From: Dipteris shenzhenensis
Lineage: Eukaryota > Polypodiophyta > Polypodiopsida > Gleicheniales
Reading direction: 5' to 3' (one strand)
Assembly (NCBI GenBank): GCA_047967505.1
Contig: CM106538.1
Length of the DNA: 64,000 nt
Shown piece by piece: positions 1 through 9,612 of the stretch. Both the position numbers and the translations under genes were made by a program. The first letter of the stretch is position 1. Each line of letters starts with the position of its first letter. The notes under the pieces are model-generated. The model was not told the DNA's origin and made no database searches. It saw only the letters and a list, made by a program, of their open reading frames with translations.

Positions 1-905
1 AGTAATGGAATCCGCTTTGGAGTGGAAATTCGGTTTCTTTCAAACCACATACTATTGTTGCATAATGTGAGTATGGCTCCAATTGGAAGTTAAGGTAGAC
101 TATAATTCACAATATTGGTATAGTTACACATAGTAACATAAGTTTTATTTTCGACAATCTTCCCAAATAGTGGTTTCCACAAAGCTATGTTGAATACCTC
201 GATAAGGAAATTGTGGAAAAGCTCGCTCGCTTTTTTGGGCCTGCTCGCTTTTCCTCGCTCGCTCTATCGACTGCCTCGTTCAATAGGAGTTCATCATACC
301 CATGGATGATGAGTCCAAGTTCATTTTGTCTTATGTTAGTGTGTACACAGAGTTGGAAGCTAAGTTCATTAACATTGATTTGAAGGGTTGTGATATCTAT
401 ACCTATTTTCTTTGTGGTTGTTATTGTTATTAAGTGTTGTACATTGTTGATGCATTAAACTATAGTGTTTCGATTGAACTCATTTTGTTGGGATCCACTT
501 AGCACAGTTAATGGCCATTTATAAAGATGCTTACACTTAATGGATTGCCATTTTCCATGTGAATGGATTCTCATTTGGCAAGTTGTGTTTCCATTATTGA
601 CTTTGGAGCTATGTGGTTATGATCTACTCGTTTATGTCATGAATTTAGAATTTCATCAATACATTGTAGTAAAGCTAGTGGTGGTGGTAGTGTTGGACTC
701 ATCGGTTGTGTTTTAGCTTGCTTGGCTAGTTCTCAGTGAGATTGTCATAGGCAGCTAGTAGTCGATGTGGCTTCTCCTTCCATAATGGAATAATAGATGA
801 TCACAACCTCCATTTTTGGACTTCCAAGAGACAAAGTGAACAAGAAGACCTGCGGAAGATGATAGAAGGGAAAGAATAAAAGATATAAGAAGTGAGAACC
901 AACAA
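1..905 (-). other. Leader/internal part of a minus-strand LTR retroelement, no readable gene
   Basis: This stretch lies on the internal side of the primer binding site at 906-918, so it should be the 5' leader and perhaps the start of gag of a minus-strand LTR element whose body continues left of the window. No conserved gag or pol motif could be read on either strand. The placement rests on the PBS/LTR geometry only. Confidence 0.4.
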
Positions 906-918
906 GGCTCTAATACCA
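906..918 (-). other. Primer binding site (initiator Met tRNA type)
   Basis: On the minus strand this reads TGGTATTAGAGCC, one base away from the standard plant tRNA-iMet complement TGGTATCAGAGCC. It directly follows an LTR end in CA, as expected for minus-strand DNA priming of a retroelement. Confidence 0.7.
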
Positions 919-1460
919 TGTTGGAAGGATCAATTCAATAGGGGGGAAGTGGAGTGACAAGATGATAAGATATAAGAAAAGGCTCACACATATGAAATAG
1001 CTTACTAACACACACATAGATTATGATGAGAAAATAGCTTGTATACATGATCATTAGGGTTAGTTCCTATCAACTCCATTTTCGTCCTCTCAAATCAAAT
1101 GCAATTCACTAATGTCAACAAAAAAGGGGGAAAAAGTAAGCATGCATTTCATGTCAATTTTAAAGATTTTTTAACTATATTCATGTCTAGAAAATCTACC
1201 TACATGTACAATAGTATAACCACACATTATGTGAAGATAGAAGTGGCCCTTCCACTTGTAAAATGTAGACCAAAGGAAAAACCTTTCCGTTGCACCTCAA
1301 AGCTTCAACATAAGCACATGCTTAGAGCTTAGAATTTATGGTGTTCTCAAGTGGTATCTAAGAGATTATAAAAGAAGCATTGTATTAAATAAATCTCCTA
1401 GATTGAGATCTTCAATGCAATGGAGATTATTTGTTGCAATTACTTTGTTCATTTCCAACA
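919..1460 (-). repeat. LTR of a minus-strand retrotransposon (542 bp)
   Basis: The segment starts TGTTGGAA and ends TTCCAACA, a perfect 8-bp terminal inverted repeat with the canonical TG...CA ends. A tRNA-iMet-type PBS sits immediately to its left on the minus strand, so this is the 5' LTR of an element running leftward out of the window. The flanks do not match as a target duplication (tacca versus ggagg), which argues against a solo LTR. A short open frame inside (1099-1332) has no recognisable content. Confidence 0.7.
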
Positions 1461-2157
1461 GGAGGTATAGATCGCATTGCCAATGTTAACCAAGAGGATT
1501 GATCAATTTTTCTATTCAAGATCACTCACTTATTGATGCATGGGGATGCTTTACTATGAGTTAATGGGTTTAAATGAGGCCTTACAAAGTGATTTGGAAG
1601 ACTTGTTGTAGAACAAATTTACCTTGGTGCATCCGACCAGTAGATCACGTAAATGGGAGTAGGGTGTATGGCCAATATAAACATTTAGACAAAGCTAGCA
1701 TCTAGACCTCCCAAACATATGCGCTATATGTCAAGCCATACCTGATCTTGGAGTCTAGACCATTCTAAAGCTAGGTTATTCTCCACACCAAGAGCATATG
1801 TCACATACCCTAGGCCTCACACATGAAGGTAACATTATGAAGAGTCCACCTTGTGAGATCACCTACCATCATTGGTTGTAAATAGAAGCTGTAATTGTTA
1901 AGATAACTCACACGTGTGAGTCGAGATCCTATGTGTAGCTAGCCTCCTCTTTGGTTGATTTAAGATCAAATTGCACTTTAAGTTTTTGAGAGTAAAAGGA
2001 AAGGGAATGAACTTGGTCTGATCACACTATTGCTGAGGAGCTTTCCATCATGGCTACATTTTTTCCCTGTGTTTAGCTTTGTATCTCTTCTACCTATTAA
2101 CCACAGATGGATTTTTGCCACATGGTAGTAGGAGGAGAAGATCTTAGTATGCTACCA
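1461..2157. other. Intergenic, nothing recognised
   Basis: There is no long open frame, structured RNA or clear repeat here. The composition is ordinary AT-rich plant intergenic DNA. Confidence 0.5.
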
Positions 2158-2455
2158 CGTACCACCCTTGGACTCTTGGAATTTTAGGAACTCATGAACT
2201 ACCACAAGCTCTTGGACTACCACCCTTGGACTCTTAGACTATCATTGGCTCTTGGACTACCACCCTTGGACTCTTAGACTACCATAGGCTCTTGGACTAT
2301 GCCACGTGCCACCCTTGGACTCTTAGACTACCACAGGCTCTTGGACCATGCCACGTGCCACCCTTGGACTCCTTAAACTATCAGTACCTCTTGGATTATG
2401 CCCCTTGTACTCTTGGACTATGCCATGTGCCACCTTTGGACTCTTGGACTTGTTT
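2158..2455. repeat. Degenerate minisatellite (about 40-60 bp units)
   Basis: At least six imperfect copies of a unit built around 'ccacccttggactctt' recur near 2162, 2220, 2260, 2309, 2358 and 2430, with the octamer 'cttggact' inside and between them. The open frames over it (2292-2546 and 2348-2596) are products of the repeat. The array touches the point where the neighbouring gypsy RNase H reading frame stops making sense. Confidence 0.8.
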
Positions 2456-4272
2456 CCACTTCCGAAGACATTCCACCATTGCCAACATTTCTTTCTCATG
2501 CATCGTCCACCGACGCTCCACTACATCCAACTTTCACGATTCGTAAGCCACTGGGCGCCCATCCTGCATGAGCACCCCTCTCAGAGCAAAGTCTGATGCA
2601 TCTGTGTGTATTTCAAATGGCTTGTCAAACTCTGGGAGTTTCAACACGGGCAAATCGATCATGATCTCTTTCATTTCCCCAAATGACTTACTGCAATCAG
2701 GGTTCTAATCAAACTTTTCCTCCTTATGTAAAAGGTCATTTAGAGGAGCTGCAACTTTGTAGTATTCCTTTACAAACCTTCGGTTGAAATTACAAAATCC
2801 CAAGAAACTTCGTACTCCGCATACTGTTCTTAGCGCCTCCCATTCTTTCACTGCTTCAATCTTGGATGGATCCATTTTCATCCCATCTTTTCCCACCACA
2901 AACCCCAGGAAATCTCTCGCTTACCCCAAACTCACACTTTTCATGCTTGGTGAACAACTTGTGCTCTCAAAGTTTGGTAAACACCTTCCACAGATGTTCT
3001 TCGTGTTCTTCCATCGTTTTGCTGAAGATCAATATGTCATCAATATAGACAATGACAAAGTCATCCAGGTACTCCCTAAAAATGTCATTCATCATGGTAC
3101 AGAACGTGGTCGGAGCATTGGTAAGTCCAAAAGACATGACTAGCCAATCGTAGCTCCCGTACCTGATTCTGAACGCCGTCTTCTCAATGTCTTCGTCTGC
3201 GATCCTTATCTGGTGATACCCTAACCTTAGATCAATTTGGCTAAAGTACTTAGCCCCGGCTAACTAATCCATTAAGTCATCCAATAGCGGCATTGGATAC
3301 TTGTTCTTGATTGTGATCTTGTTGAGCACCCTATAGTCCACGCACAACCTGGAACTTCCATCTTTCTTTGTCACGAATAAGACTGGAGCCCCGTATGGAG
3401 ACTTACTTGGCTTAATGAATCCGCTCTCAACCAGCTCATTGAGTTGCCTCTTCAACTCCCTGAGCTGGTAGTCGTTCATTTGATACGATGCCTTTGCTGG
3501 TGGCACACTACCAGGAATCAACTTGATTTGGTGGTCGACGTGCCTCTGCGGGCGGTAATCCTTTGGGGAGTTCCTTTGGCATCACATCGCTAAACTCCTC
3601 CAAAATCATATCCAATCCACTGGATTTCTTTGGGCTCGCCCGCTGGCTTGCCCTAGATGCATTACAACAAATGCTACTTTTACCATGGTCGGTCTCTACC
3701 ATGCGCATCATCATTAGGTGCACCTCCGCACCTTGTTTGACTTCCTTGCTCAATTGCTTGGCACTTGTGAGGTTGTTAGAAGCCCTATTTATCACTCAGG
3801 TGGCTAAGTTCTGAGCCACTACTGGTTTCTTTCCCTCGTTGATAAGACCTTTTGCATCCTTGGGCGATACCCCCGATCTGATGCACTTCACTTGGACTCC
3901 ACATCCTTGCATGTCTAGGATCAAGGAATCCACTTTCTTGCCCATCATTGTGATCACAAACTTGTCCCCCCATTTAATTCCGTATATCGCTTCATACGAA
4001 TCCATGGGGACTACCAAGAAGTCCATCTTGGCTTTCCATTCTCCAATCTGGCATGGGACGTTCCAAGCTATCTTCACATTGTCCTGCTTTCCTTGCCCAA
4101 ATGCCACCTGAATGTCTATTAGATCAGTCGTTTTAATCTTCAGGCGCTTAGATGTTTCTGGGGTGATCACATTGTGTGTGGCCACCAAGTCAATCATTAC
4201 CCTTTGCGGGACATCGTTCATCTGTGCATCGACATAAATGTTGGATATGCCCATTGCCACTCTCGCGGCCAT
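2456..4272 (-). pseudogene. Ty3/gypsy pol pseudogene (protease, RT, RNase H start)
   Basis: The protease segment (frame from 4272) has MIDLVATHNVI where the family has D-T/S-G-A-T-H, so the catalytic Asp remains but TG has become LV. RT follows, with [49 protein letters not shown] and the catalytic YIDD encoded at 3036-3047. There is a stop after LLDDLMD near 3263 and a frame change near 2910. The thumb/connection (FLGFCNFNRRFV) leads into RNase H (HTDASDFAL, VLMQDGRPVAYES, then a stop and HEKEMLA). Reverse transcription of the element's own RNA would have been its role. No chromodomain or integrase is present. Confidence 0.85.
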
Positions 4273-4403
4273 GCATCTTGCGGTTACCGTGCATGCCCCT
4301 ATCCTAGGATGTTCATCTAGTCAGGAGGAGTCTCTTTCGTCAATCTCTATGATTTGAACTCCTCCCATGTCTTCATGATCCCCGCCGACTTCCGCAGCCT
4401 GGG

Positions 4404-5780
4404 TCAAGGTGATTCGAGGCCTTCCAAATCTACCACGTTCCGGACAATCCTTGACATAATGGTCCTTTCCGCATTCAAAGCACCCCCCTGTTGGTGCTTG
4501 CCTATAGTACCGGAAGAGCTGGCACCTCTACTCGCGAAGCCCCCTCGACTAGCGTAGCCACCTCTCATCAGGTTCTGAGTCACCATTGCTCCACTAGAGC
4601 TCACTGCGTTAGTATTTGACGAGACACTCTCTGACCTGCCCTCGGGTTTATAGGAGCGGGCTTGCTCATCCCCATGAGCCGCCCCCCCAGTATTCACTTT
4701 CGTGAAGGATCTCTTCCCCTCCAGATCGATTATTCTTTTAGCCATCTTCAAGGCTGCAGCGTAATACTCAGGTTCTTGTTTCTCAATCTCACAATGGCGA
4801 GTCCAGTTTTGTAGAACATATAAGAACTCATGTAATCGGTCTACTTTCGTGCCTGGATCATGACTTGCATGTATCGATTCACATATTCTATGAGCTTTCC
4901 ATCGTTGTGGCGAAGGTTTCTCCATTCGTCTCACGAATTTTGAACACCTCGTTTTGGGGAATGAAGTATGCCTTCATTCTCAATTTCAATTCCTTCCAAT
5001 TAGTTATCTCATCATGAGCCTCCTCGGCTGGAAACCACGACGATCTTGAGATGGAACCGCGTAGGCACCTCTGCCATTTCCAACTAATCTTCCATCTCCC
5101 TGATCCATTTCTTGACATCTAGAGACTCCCTGTCTCCAGCATACTTCTTGGGCAACTGTGGCTTATATTTTCTGTAGTTTGCCTTCCCATTGTCCTCAGA
5201 GTCGCTACTTGAGTCCACCTCAAGCTTGGTCTTCCTCTTCCTCAGAGGTTCTAACTTCTTTCTCTCTGGTCGGACCCTTCCCCAGGGGCATCACTAACTC
5301 TTTCAATGTGTCGTGAACCTTATTCATGTTTTCCGACAATTGCTTCCTTTCCCTATCCCCCTGTTCAAGCTTTTGGCTTACCCACGCAAAAGCACTTTCA
5401 TGCGAGTTCGCCTCTCGCTGGTTTTAACTTCTTCATTCCTCATCAACATTGAGGAATTCATCCCCACCATCTTCAAAATCCACACGAGCGCCTTTGTCCT
5501 CATGAATGGATTCTCCAACCCCTACGTTGGTTGTATCACTAATGGTATCACGTTTTCTGTCGTTAGCCACATTGGTCGTTTTCGCAACGTCCAATTTCTT
5601 TTCACGACCCGTGTCCAAGGTCTCAAGTTTCTCTTTTCCTTTAGTTCTTCTTCTCCTCTCGATTTTGTCGTTCCTGGCTGGATCTTTACCCTCATCGGGT
5701 AGTTCATCAATCCTTTCTAGCCTCTGGTGCGGCATCCTATCCGGGTTGCCCACAAGCCGCAAGATTCTCCCCCGAGTCAC
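4404..5780 (-). pseudogene. Ty3/gypsy gag pseudogene
   Basis: A charged N-terminal region starts near 5780, followed in shifting frames by a retrotransposon gag core (KKYAGDRESLDVKKWIREME, then WKELKLRMKAYFIP) around 5160-4950. A Ser/Gly/Arg-rich tail follows, then a CX2CX3HX4C knuckle (CFECGKDHYVKDC) at 4444-4482. Such gags package element RNA into cytoplasmic particles. At least three frame breaks and internal stops show decay. Confidence 0.75.
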
Positions 5781-5808
5781 AATTTTCCCACCGTGCGCCT
5801 TAGAGTGA

Positions 5809-5821
5809 GGCTATAATACCA
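5809..5821 (-). other. Gypsy primer binding site (tRNA-iMet type, mutated)
   Basis: The minus strand reads TGGTATTATAGCC, close to the iMet complement TGGTATCAGAGCC, two bases inside the LTR end. This agrees with the gag-pol direction. Confidence 0.6.
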
Positions 5822-5823
5822 AG

Positions 5824-6641
5824 TGTAAGGTACCGCACCTCTTCCTTAGTCACGAGAGGTCTCGAGGCGACTTCGCGTCCCTCAAACATAGCCAAGCCTC
5901 ACGCTAGCTTCAGCCTGAATCACTCCCTCTTGGGATCCCAACGTGGGCATCCACTGCCCTAGCCTCGAAGAGCACGACGTGCCCGTCACAACGGTTCAAG
6001 AAGCTCCTCAATCGGAGTCCAAATGCAAAAGTTATGACCGAAAACGTACCAAGGGGTCTCCACGACCACGTCTCCCTTGTCCGCCGAGGTCTCGCGCCCG
6101 TCATGTCCTCCGTGACATGTCCTGCACCCAAGCACTTAGGCACCTGCCTGGACGTTCACCCGGTTCCCCCTCTCTTTCACATGCACTCAACCCACCCCGT
6201 GCGTGAGTGTCAACAAGAAAACCAAGGGAATCGAAAACGGTACAGAAGAATGCATGTATTTACAAAACGTGCCAAAACGTCCACACGCGTTACACTATCT
6301 CATAGCACCACCTCCCATATACCCCACGCTGCTAGAAGTCTTAAAACTATGCTAGCACAACGGCTCCATTTGAAGTCTTGCTAACGTAGCATTCCAATGC
6401 CCAAGCCTTGCTATTGGTCCACAGACATTGATGTTCTTTTTCGTTGGTTGAAACAGCCTCGCCCCTTAATCGCAAGCTCGAATCACTCAAGCCTTCATGG
6501 GTACCTGCATTTTGCAAGGCTGGCTTAGCATCTCACCGTTACAGTTCCAGTCTCCAGAGCGTGCGGAGCTTCTTTAAGTGAACCATTGCTCTGTAGGGAA
6601 TCTTGATAGAGCTCTGTTTGTTATGTTTCTTGGGGCTTACA
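5824..6641 (-). repeat. 5' LTR of the gypsy element (818 bp)
   Basis: The ends are TGTAAG and CTTACA, a 6-bp inverted terminal repeat, next to the PBS and upstream of gag. The segment is GC-richer than its surroundings. Open frames within it (for example 5910-6143 and 6034-6384) carry no domain and are taken as non-coding. The outer boundary rests on the terminal repeat alone because the partner LTR is missing. Confidence 0.6.
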
Positions 6642-7105
6642 CTCAAATTCTAGCAATTCTAGCATTCTCAATGCTAGCAATGATACAAGATTTGAAGTGC
6701 TTCTCATTACAAACCCATTGACCCTTCGAGGAGCTAAGAGACAGCGAGAGACACTACATGTGCAATATGCAAAGATTAAGAATTATTCTTCGGTGGTTCT
6801 GCTGAAAGAACTCTAATATTTGGGTCCATGTATTGCAGCACCAAACTATCTGGAACTGTTTTCCATGACTATCACGCTTCGCAGGTAACTCAAGTACGCA
6901 GGGTTTATGTAGGAGAAATCCCTCCCAAGCACTGCAGATTTCATGTATAAATAAAGAAAGAAGTCCCCATTGATGGACCTGCAAGCAAGTGAATACACGA
7001 GGCCAAAACATGCCATGTTCAGGCACAGTCAACCCCTGCTTGGTGAAGGAGCAAGCGGGTGTGGCAGTCATCTCAAGGCCAGATTTAGGTCTCGAAGAAA
7101 CGTGA
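6642..7105. other. Upstream region of the PPR gene
   Basis: No gene is supported. It should contain the PPR promoter and 5' untranslated region, but I could not assign a TATA element or transcription start. Confidence 0.4.
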
Positions 7106-7230
7106 GAGAGCAGTGACTTGGGAGATGCTGGGCTTAGAAGAGGCACTCACTTCGTTACTTGGGAGATGCTGAACTTAGAAGAGAGCAGTGACTTGGGAAA
7201 TGCTAAGCTTAGAAGAGGCACTCACTACGT
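7106..7230 (+). repeat. Tandem duplication over the PPR start codon region
   Basis: A 75-bp unit beginning 'gagagcagtgacttggga' occurs at 7106 and again at 7181, with a shorter third copy of its core between them. Each copy carries an ATG followed by 'ct(g/a)..cttagaagag': 7125, 7166 and 7200. The first opens a 15-codon upstream frame ending with TGA at 7170-7172. The second is in another frame and overlaps the main start. Confidence 0.8.
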
Positions 7231-9557
7231 GTGGCAGCAAGGCCAGCTTTAGATCTGGTGTACATGTGAATGCCCAAGACCTGCGAGAGAGCAGTCGCTT
7301 GGAGTTGCTTCAGGTAGAGGAGGCTGTCACTTCTTTGGAATGGATGGTTCAGCTGCCTTCTGTTGCGAGCTTTATATGCATCTTGCATAAGTGCAGAAGA
7401 CAGAAAAATCCAGGGTACGCCAAGCGCTTGCATACCTACATGTGCACGAGTGGGCTGGAAACTCATGGATGTCTTGGCAATTACCTTGTCCCAATGTTAG
7501 TTGAATGTGGAAGCAGGTGTGATGCTCAGCAGGTTTTTAACAGGTTAGTTGATCGGAATGAGCATTCTTGGACTTCTCTCATCATGGGCTATATTGAATG
7601 TGGGGAATCACAGCATGCGTTCCACTTGTACCGGAGGATGCAAGAGGATTCTGTACATCCTAGCAAGTATACGTTTGTGGCCCTACTGAAGGCTTGTGCT
7701 AGGCTGAAAGATTCAGACAGATGTCGAGAGATACATGCTCAGATTGACAGACAGAAATTGCAAAGAGACCCCTTTATTGGCAGCGCCTTGGTCGACATGT
7801 ATGCCAAATGTGGGTTGCTTGCAAAAGCACAGGCAGTGTTTGACAAGCTGCCATTCCGAAATGTTGTGTCATGGACTGCACTAATTGCTGGATATGCTGA
7901 GTGTGGGCTTGGTGAGGAAGCACTCAACTGTTTTGAACAAATGCAATTGGAGGGTGTCTCTCCAAATGCTGTCACATTTGTCTGCAGCTTGAAAGCTTGT
8001 GGCAGCATAGCAGCCATAGACAAGGGTCAAGAACTACACACTGAGATTACCAGACAGGAACTAGAAAGAGAGATTTCTGTTGGCAACACCTTGGTTGACA
8101 TGTACTCCAAATGTGGCTCACTTGCAAAAGCACGGGAAGTCTTTGACAATCTGCCAGTTCGAAATGTAGTCTCATGGACTGCACTAGTTGCAGGATATGC
8201 TGAGCATGGGCTTGGTCAGGAAGCACTGAATTGTTTCGAACAGATGCAACTGGAGGGTGTGCCTCCAAATGCTGTCACATTTATTTGCATCTTAAAAGCA
8301 TGTGGCAGCATAGGAGCTATAGACAAGGGCAGAGAAATGCACACTGAAATTGCCAAACAGGAATTGGAAAGGGACCCCGCTGTTGGCAGCAGCTTGGTTG
8401 ACATGTATGTCAAATGTGGCTTGCTTGCAAAAGCACAAGAAGTGTTTGACAAGTTGCCAATCCGAAATGTAGTCTCCTGGACTGCACTAATTGTAGGATA
8501 TGTTGAACAAAAGCTTGGCAAGGAAGCACTGAACTGTTTTGAACAAATGCAACAAGAAGGTGTCTCTCCCGATACTGTCACGTTTTGCTGCAGCTTGAAA
8601 GCTTGTGGCAGCTTAGGAGTGATAGGCAAGGGACGAGAAATACACATTGAGGTTGCTAGACAGGAATTGGAGAAAGATCCATTTGTTGGCAGCACCTTGG
8701 TTGACATGTATGCCAAATGTGGCTCAATTGCAAAAGCACGGGACGTGTTTGACAAGCTACCAATACGAAATGTAATTTCATGGACTGCACTAATTGTAGG
8801 ATATGCTGAACAGGGCCTTGCTGATGAAGCACTGACCTGTTTCAAACAGATGCAACTAGAGGGTGTCTCTCCAGATGCTGTCACGTTTGGGTGCAGCTTA
8901 AAAGCTTGCAGCAGTATAGGAGCCATAGACAAGGGCCAAGAAATACATGTCAGGATTGCTAGGCAGGAATTGGAAAGAGATCCTTTTGTTGGCAGCACGT
9001 TGGTCAACATGTATGCCAAATCTGGCTCACTTGCAAAAGCATGGGAAGTGTTTCACAAGCTGCCAGTTCGAGATGTAGTCTTGTGGACTGCACTACTTGC
9101 AGGATATGCTCAACTAGGAGAAAGTAAAATTGTTTTCCATATGCTTGATAGAATGAGAGGAGAAGGCCTAAGTCCAAACAGGGTCACATTCCTTCTTGTT
9201 CTTACTGTATGTAGTCATGCGGGTTTAGTGGATAAGGCCCAGAAGTATTTTGAGGTAATGAGGAAAGAGTATGACATCACTCCAACTATTGAGCACCACA
9301 TTTGCATGGTTGATCTCCTTGGACGTACAGGCCAATTAGATGAGGCATTAGCAATGGTGGAAAGGATGCCTTTCCAACCTGATACTGTGGTCTGGCATGC
9401 TGTGTTGGGTGCTTGTCAAAAGTGGCATAATGTGGAGCTTGGAAGACGTGCCTTTGAACATGCAGTCCGATTAGATGAAAAGGATGCTGCAGCTTATGTC
9501 TTGATGTCTAACATTCTACATAGGGGCTGCCATGAAGGAGCACGACAAGAATGTTAA
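7200..9557 (+). CDS. PLS-class pentatricopeptide repeat protein, E-type C-terminus
   Basis: The frame encodes about 785 residues from the ATG at 7200. An in-frame TAG at 7176-7178 rules out an earlier ATG, and a GTG at 7188 is an unlikely plant start. From about residue 90 it is PPR repeats in PLS triplets of exactly 101 residues (303 bp), with anchors at 7488, 7791, 8094, 8397, 8700 and 9003. The signature is LVDMYAKCG, AKAxxVFDKLP, RNVVSWTALIxGY, EALNCFEQMQ, EGVSP and VTFxCSLKACGS. A final unit (CSHAGLVDKA, CMVDLLGRTG, VVWHAVLGAC) and an E-like segment (RRAFEHAVRLDEKDAAAYVLMSN) follow. PLS PPR proteins are RNA-binding factors in mitochondria or plastids, often for C-to-U editing. There is no DYW deaminase domain. 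The end diverges after MSN, apparently by frameshift (see 9529-9612). It is a single exon, usual for the family. Whether it is still functional is unclear. Confidence 0.9.
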   Translation: MLSLEEALTTCGSKASFRSGVHVNAQDLRESSRLELLQVEEAVTSLEWMVQLPSVASFICILHKCRRQKNPGYAKRLHTYMCTSGLETHGCLGNYLVPMLVECGSRCDAQQVFNRLVDRNEHSWTSLIMGYIECGESQHAFHLYRRMQEDSVHPSKYTFVALLKACARLKDSDRCREIHAQIDRQKLQRDPFIGSALVDMYAKCGLLAKAQAVFDKLPFRNVVSWTALIAGYAECGLGEEALNCFEQMQLEGVSPNAVTFVCSLKACGSIAAIDKGQELHTEITRQELEREISVGNTLVDMYSKCGSLAKAREVFDNLPVRNVVSWTALVAGYAEHGLGQEALNCFEQMQLEGVPPNAVTFICILKACGSIGAIDKGREMHTEIAKQELERDPAVGSSLVDMYVKCGLLAKAQEVFDKLPIRNVVSWTALIVGYVEQKLGKEALNCFEQMQQEGVSPDTVTFCCSLKACGSLGVIGKGREIHIEVARQELEKDPFVGSTLVDMYAKCGSIAKARDVFDKLPIRNVISWTALIVGYAEQGLADEALTCFKQMQLEGVSPDAVTFGCSLKACSSIGAIDKGQEIHVRIARQELERDPFVGSTLVNMYAKSGSLAKAWEVFHKLPVRDVVLWTALLAGYAQLGESKIVFHMLDRMRGEGLSPNRVTFLLVLTVCSHAGLVDKAQKYFEVMRKEYDITPTIEHHICMVDLLGRTGQLDEALAMVERMPFQPDTVVWHAVLGACQKWHNVELGRRAFEHAVRLDEKDAAAYVLMSNILHRGCHEGARQEC

Positions 9558-9612
9558 GGCAATGCAAGTAAAAGAAGAAGCAATGCAACAAGCTAGGACA
9601 GACTTGGACTGA
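9529..9612 (+). pseudogene. Out-of-frame C-terminal tail of the PPR protein
   Basis: In the frame +1 to the main one, this reads AAMKEHDKNVKAMQVKEEAM and ends at TGA 9610-9612. That resembles the stretch after the E motif in related PPR proteins (a small helix, then MKE..KN..AM.VK). In the main frame the protein instead ends HRGCHEGARQEC. A single-base insertion near 9512-9520 would explain both. Confidence 0.55.

Larger units (their letters stand above)
2456..6641 (-). mobile_element. Decayed Ty3/gypsy retrotransposon, 5' LTR through RNase H
   Basis: Read on the minus strand, the order is LTR (5824-6641), PBS (5809-5821), gag with a zinc knuckle (about 5780-4404), aspartic protease (4272-3796), reverse transcriptase (about 3790-2700) and the first part of RNase H (to about 2456). 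RT directly after protease, with RNase H before any integrase, is the Ty3/gypsy order. Integrase and the 3' LTR are missing: the element breaks at the minisatellite. Many stops and frameshifts make it non-functional. Confidence 0.85.

Noticed and set aside
5910-6384. Overlapping frames of 77-116 codons
   Set aside because: They fall inside the gypsy LTR and have no family resemblance.
8216-9019. 267-codon minus-strand frame
   Set aside because: It is antisense to the PPR repeats and shows only their repeat period; the plus strand has clear PPR motifs.
7488-9305. Regular 303-bp direct repeats considered as a CRISPR-like or satellite array
   Set aside because: The repeats are coding, in frame, and match PPR triplets.
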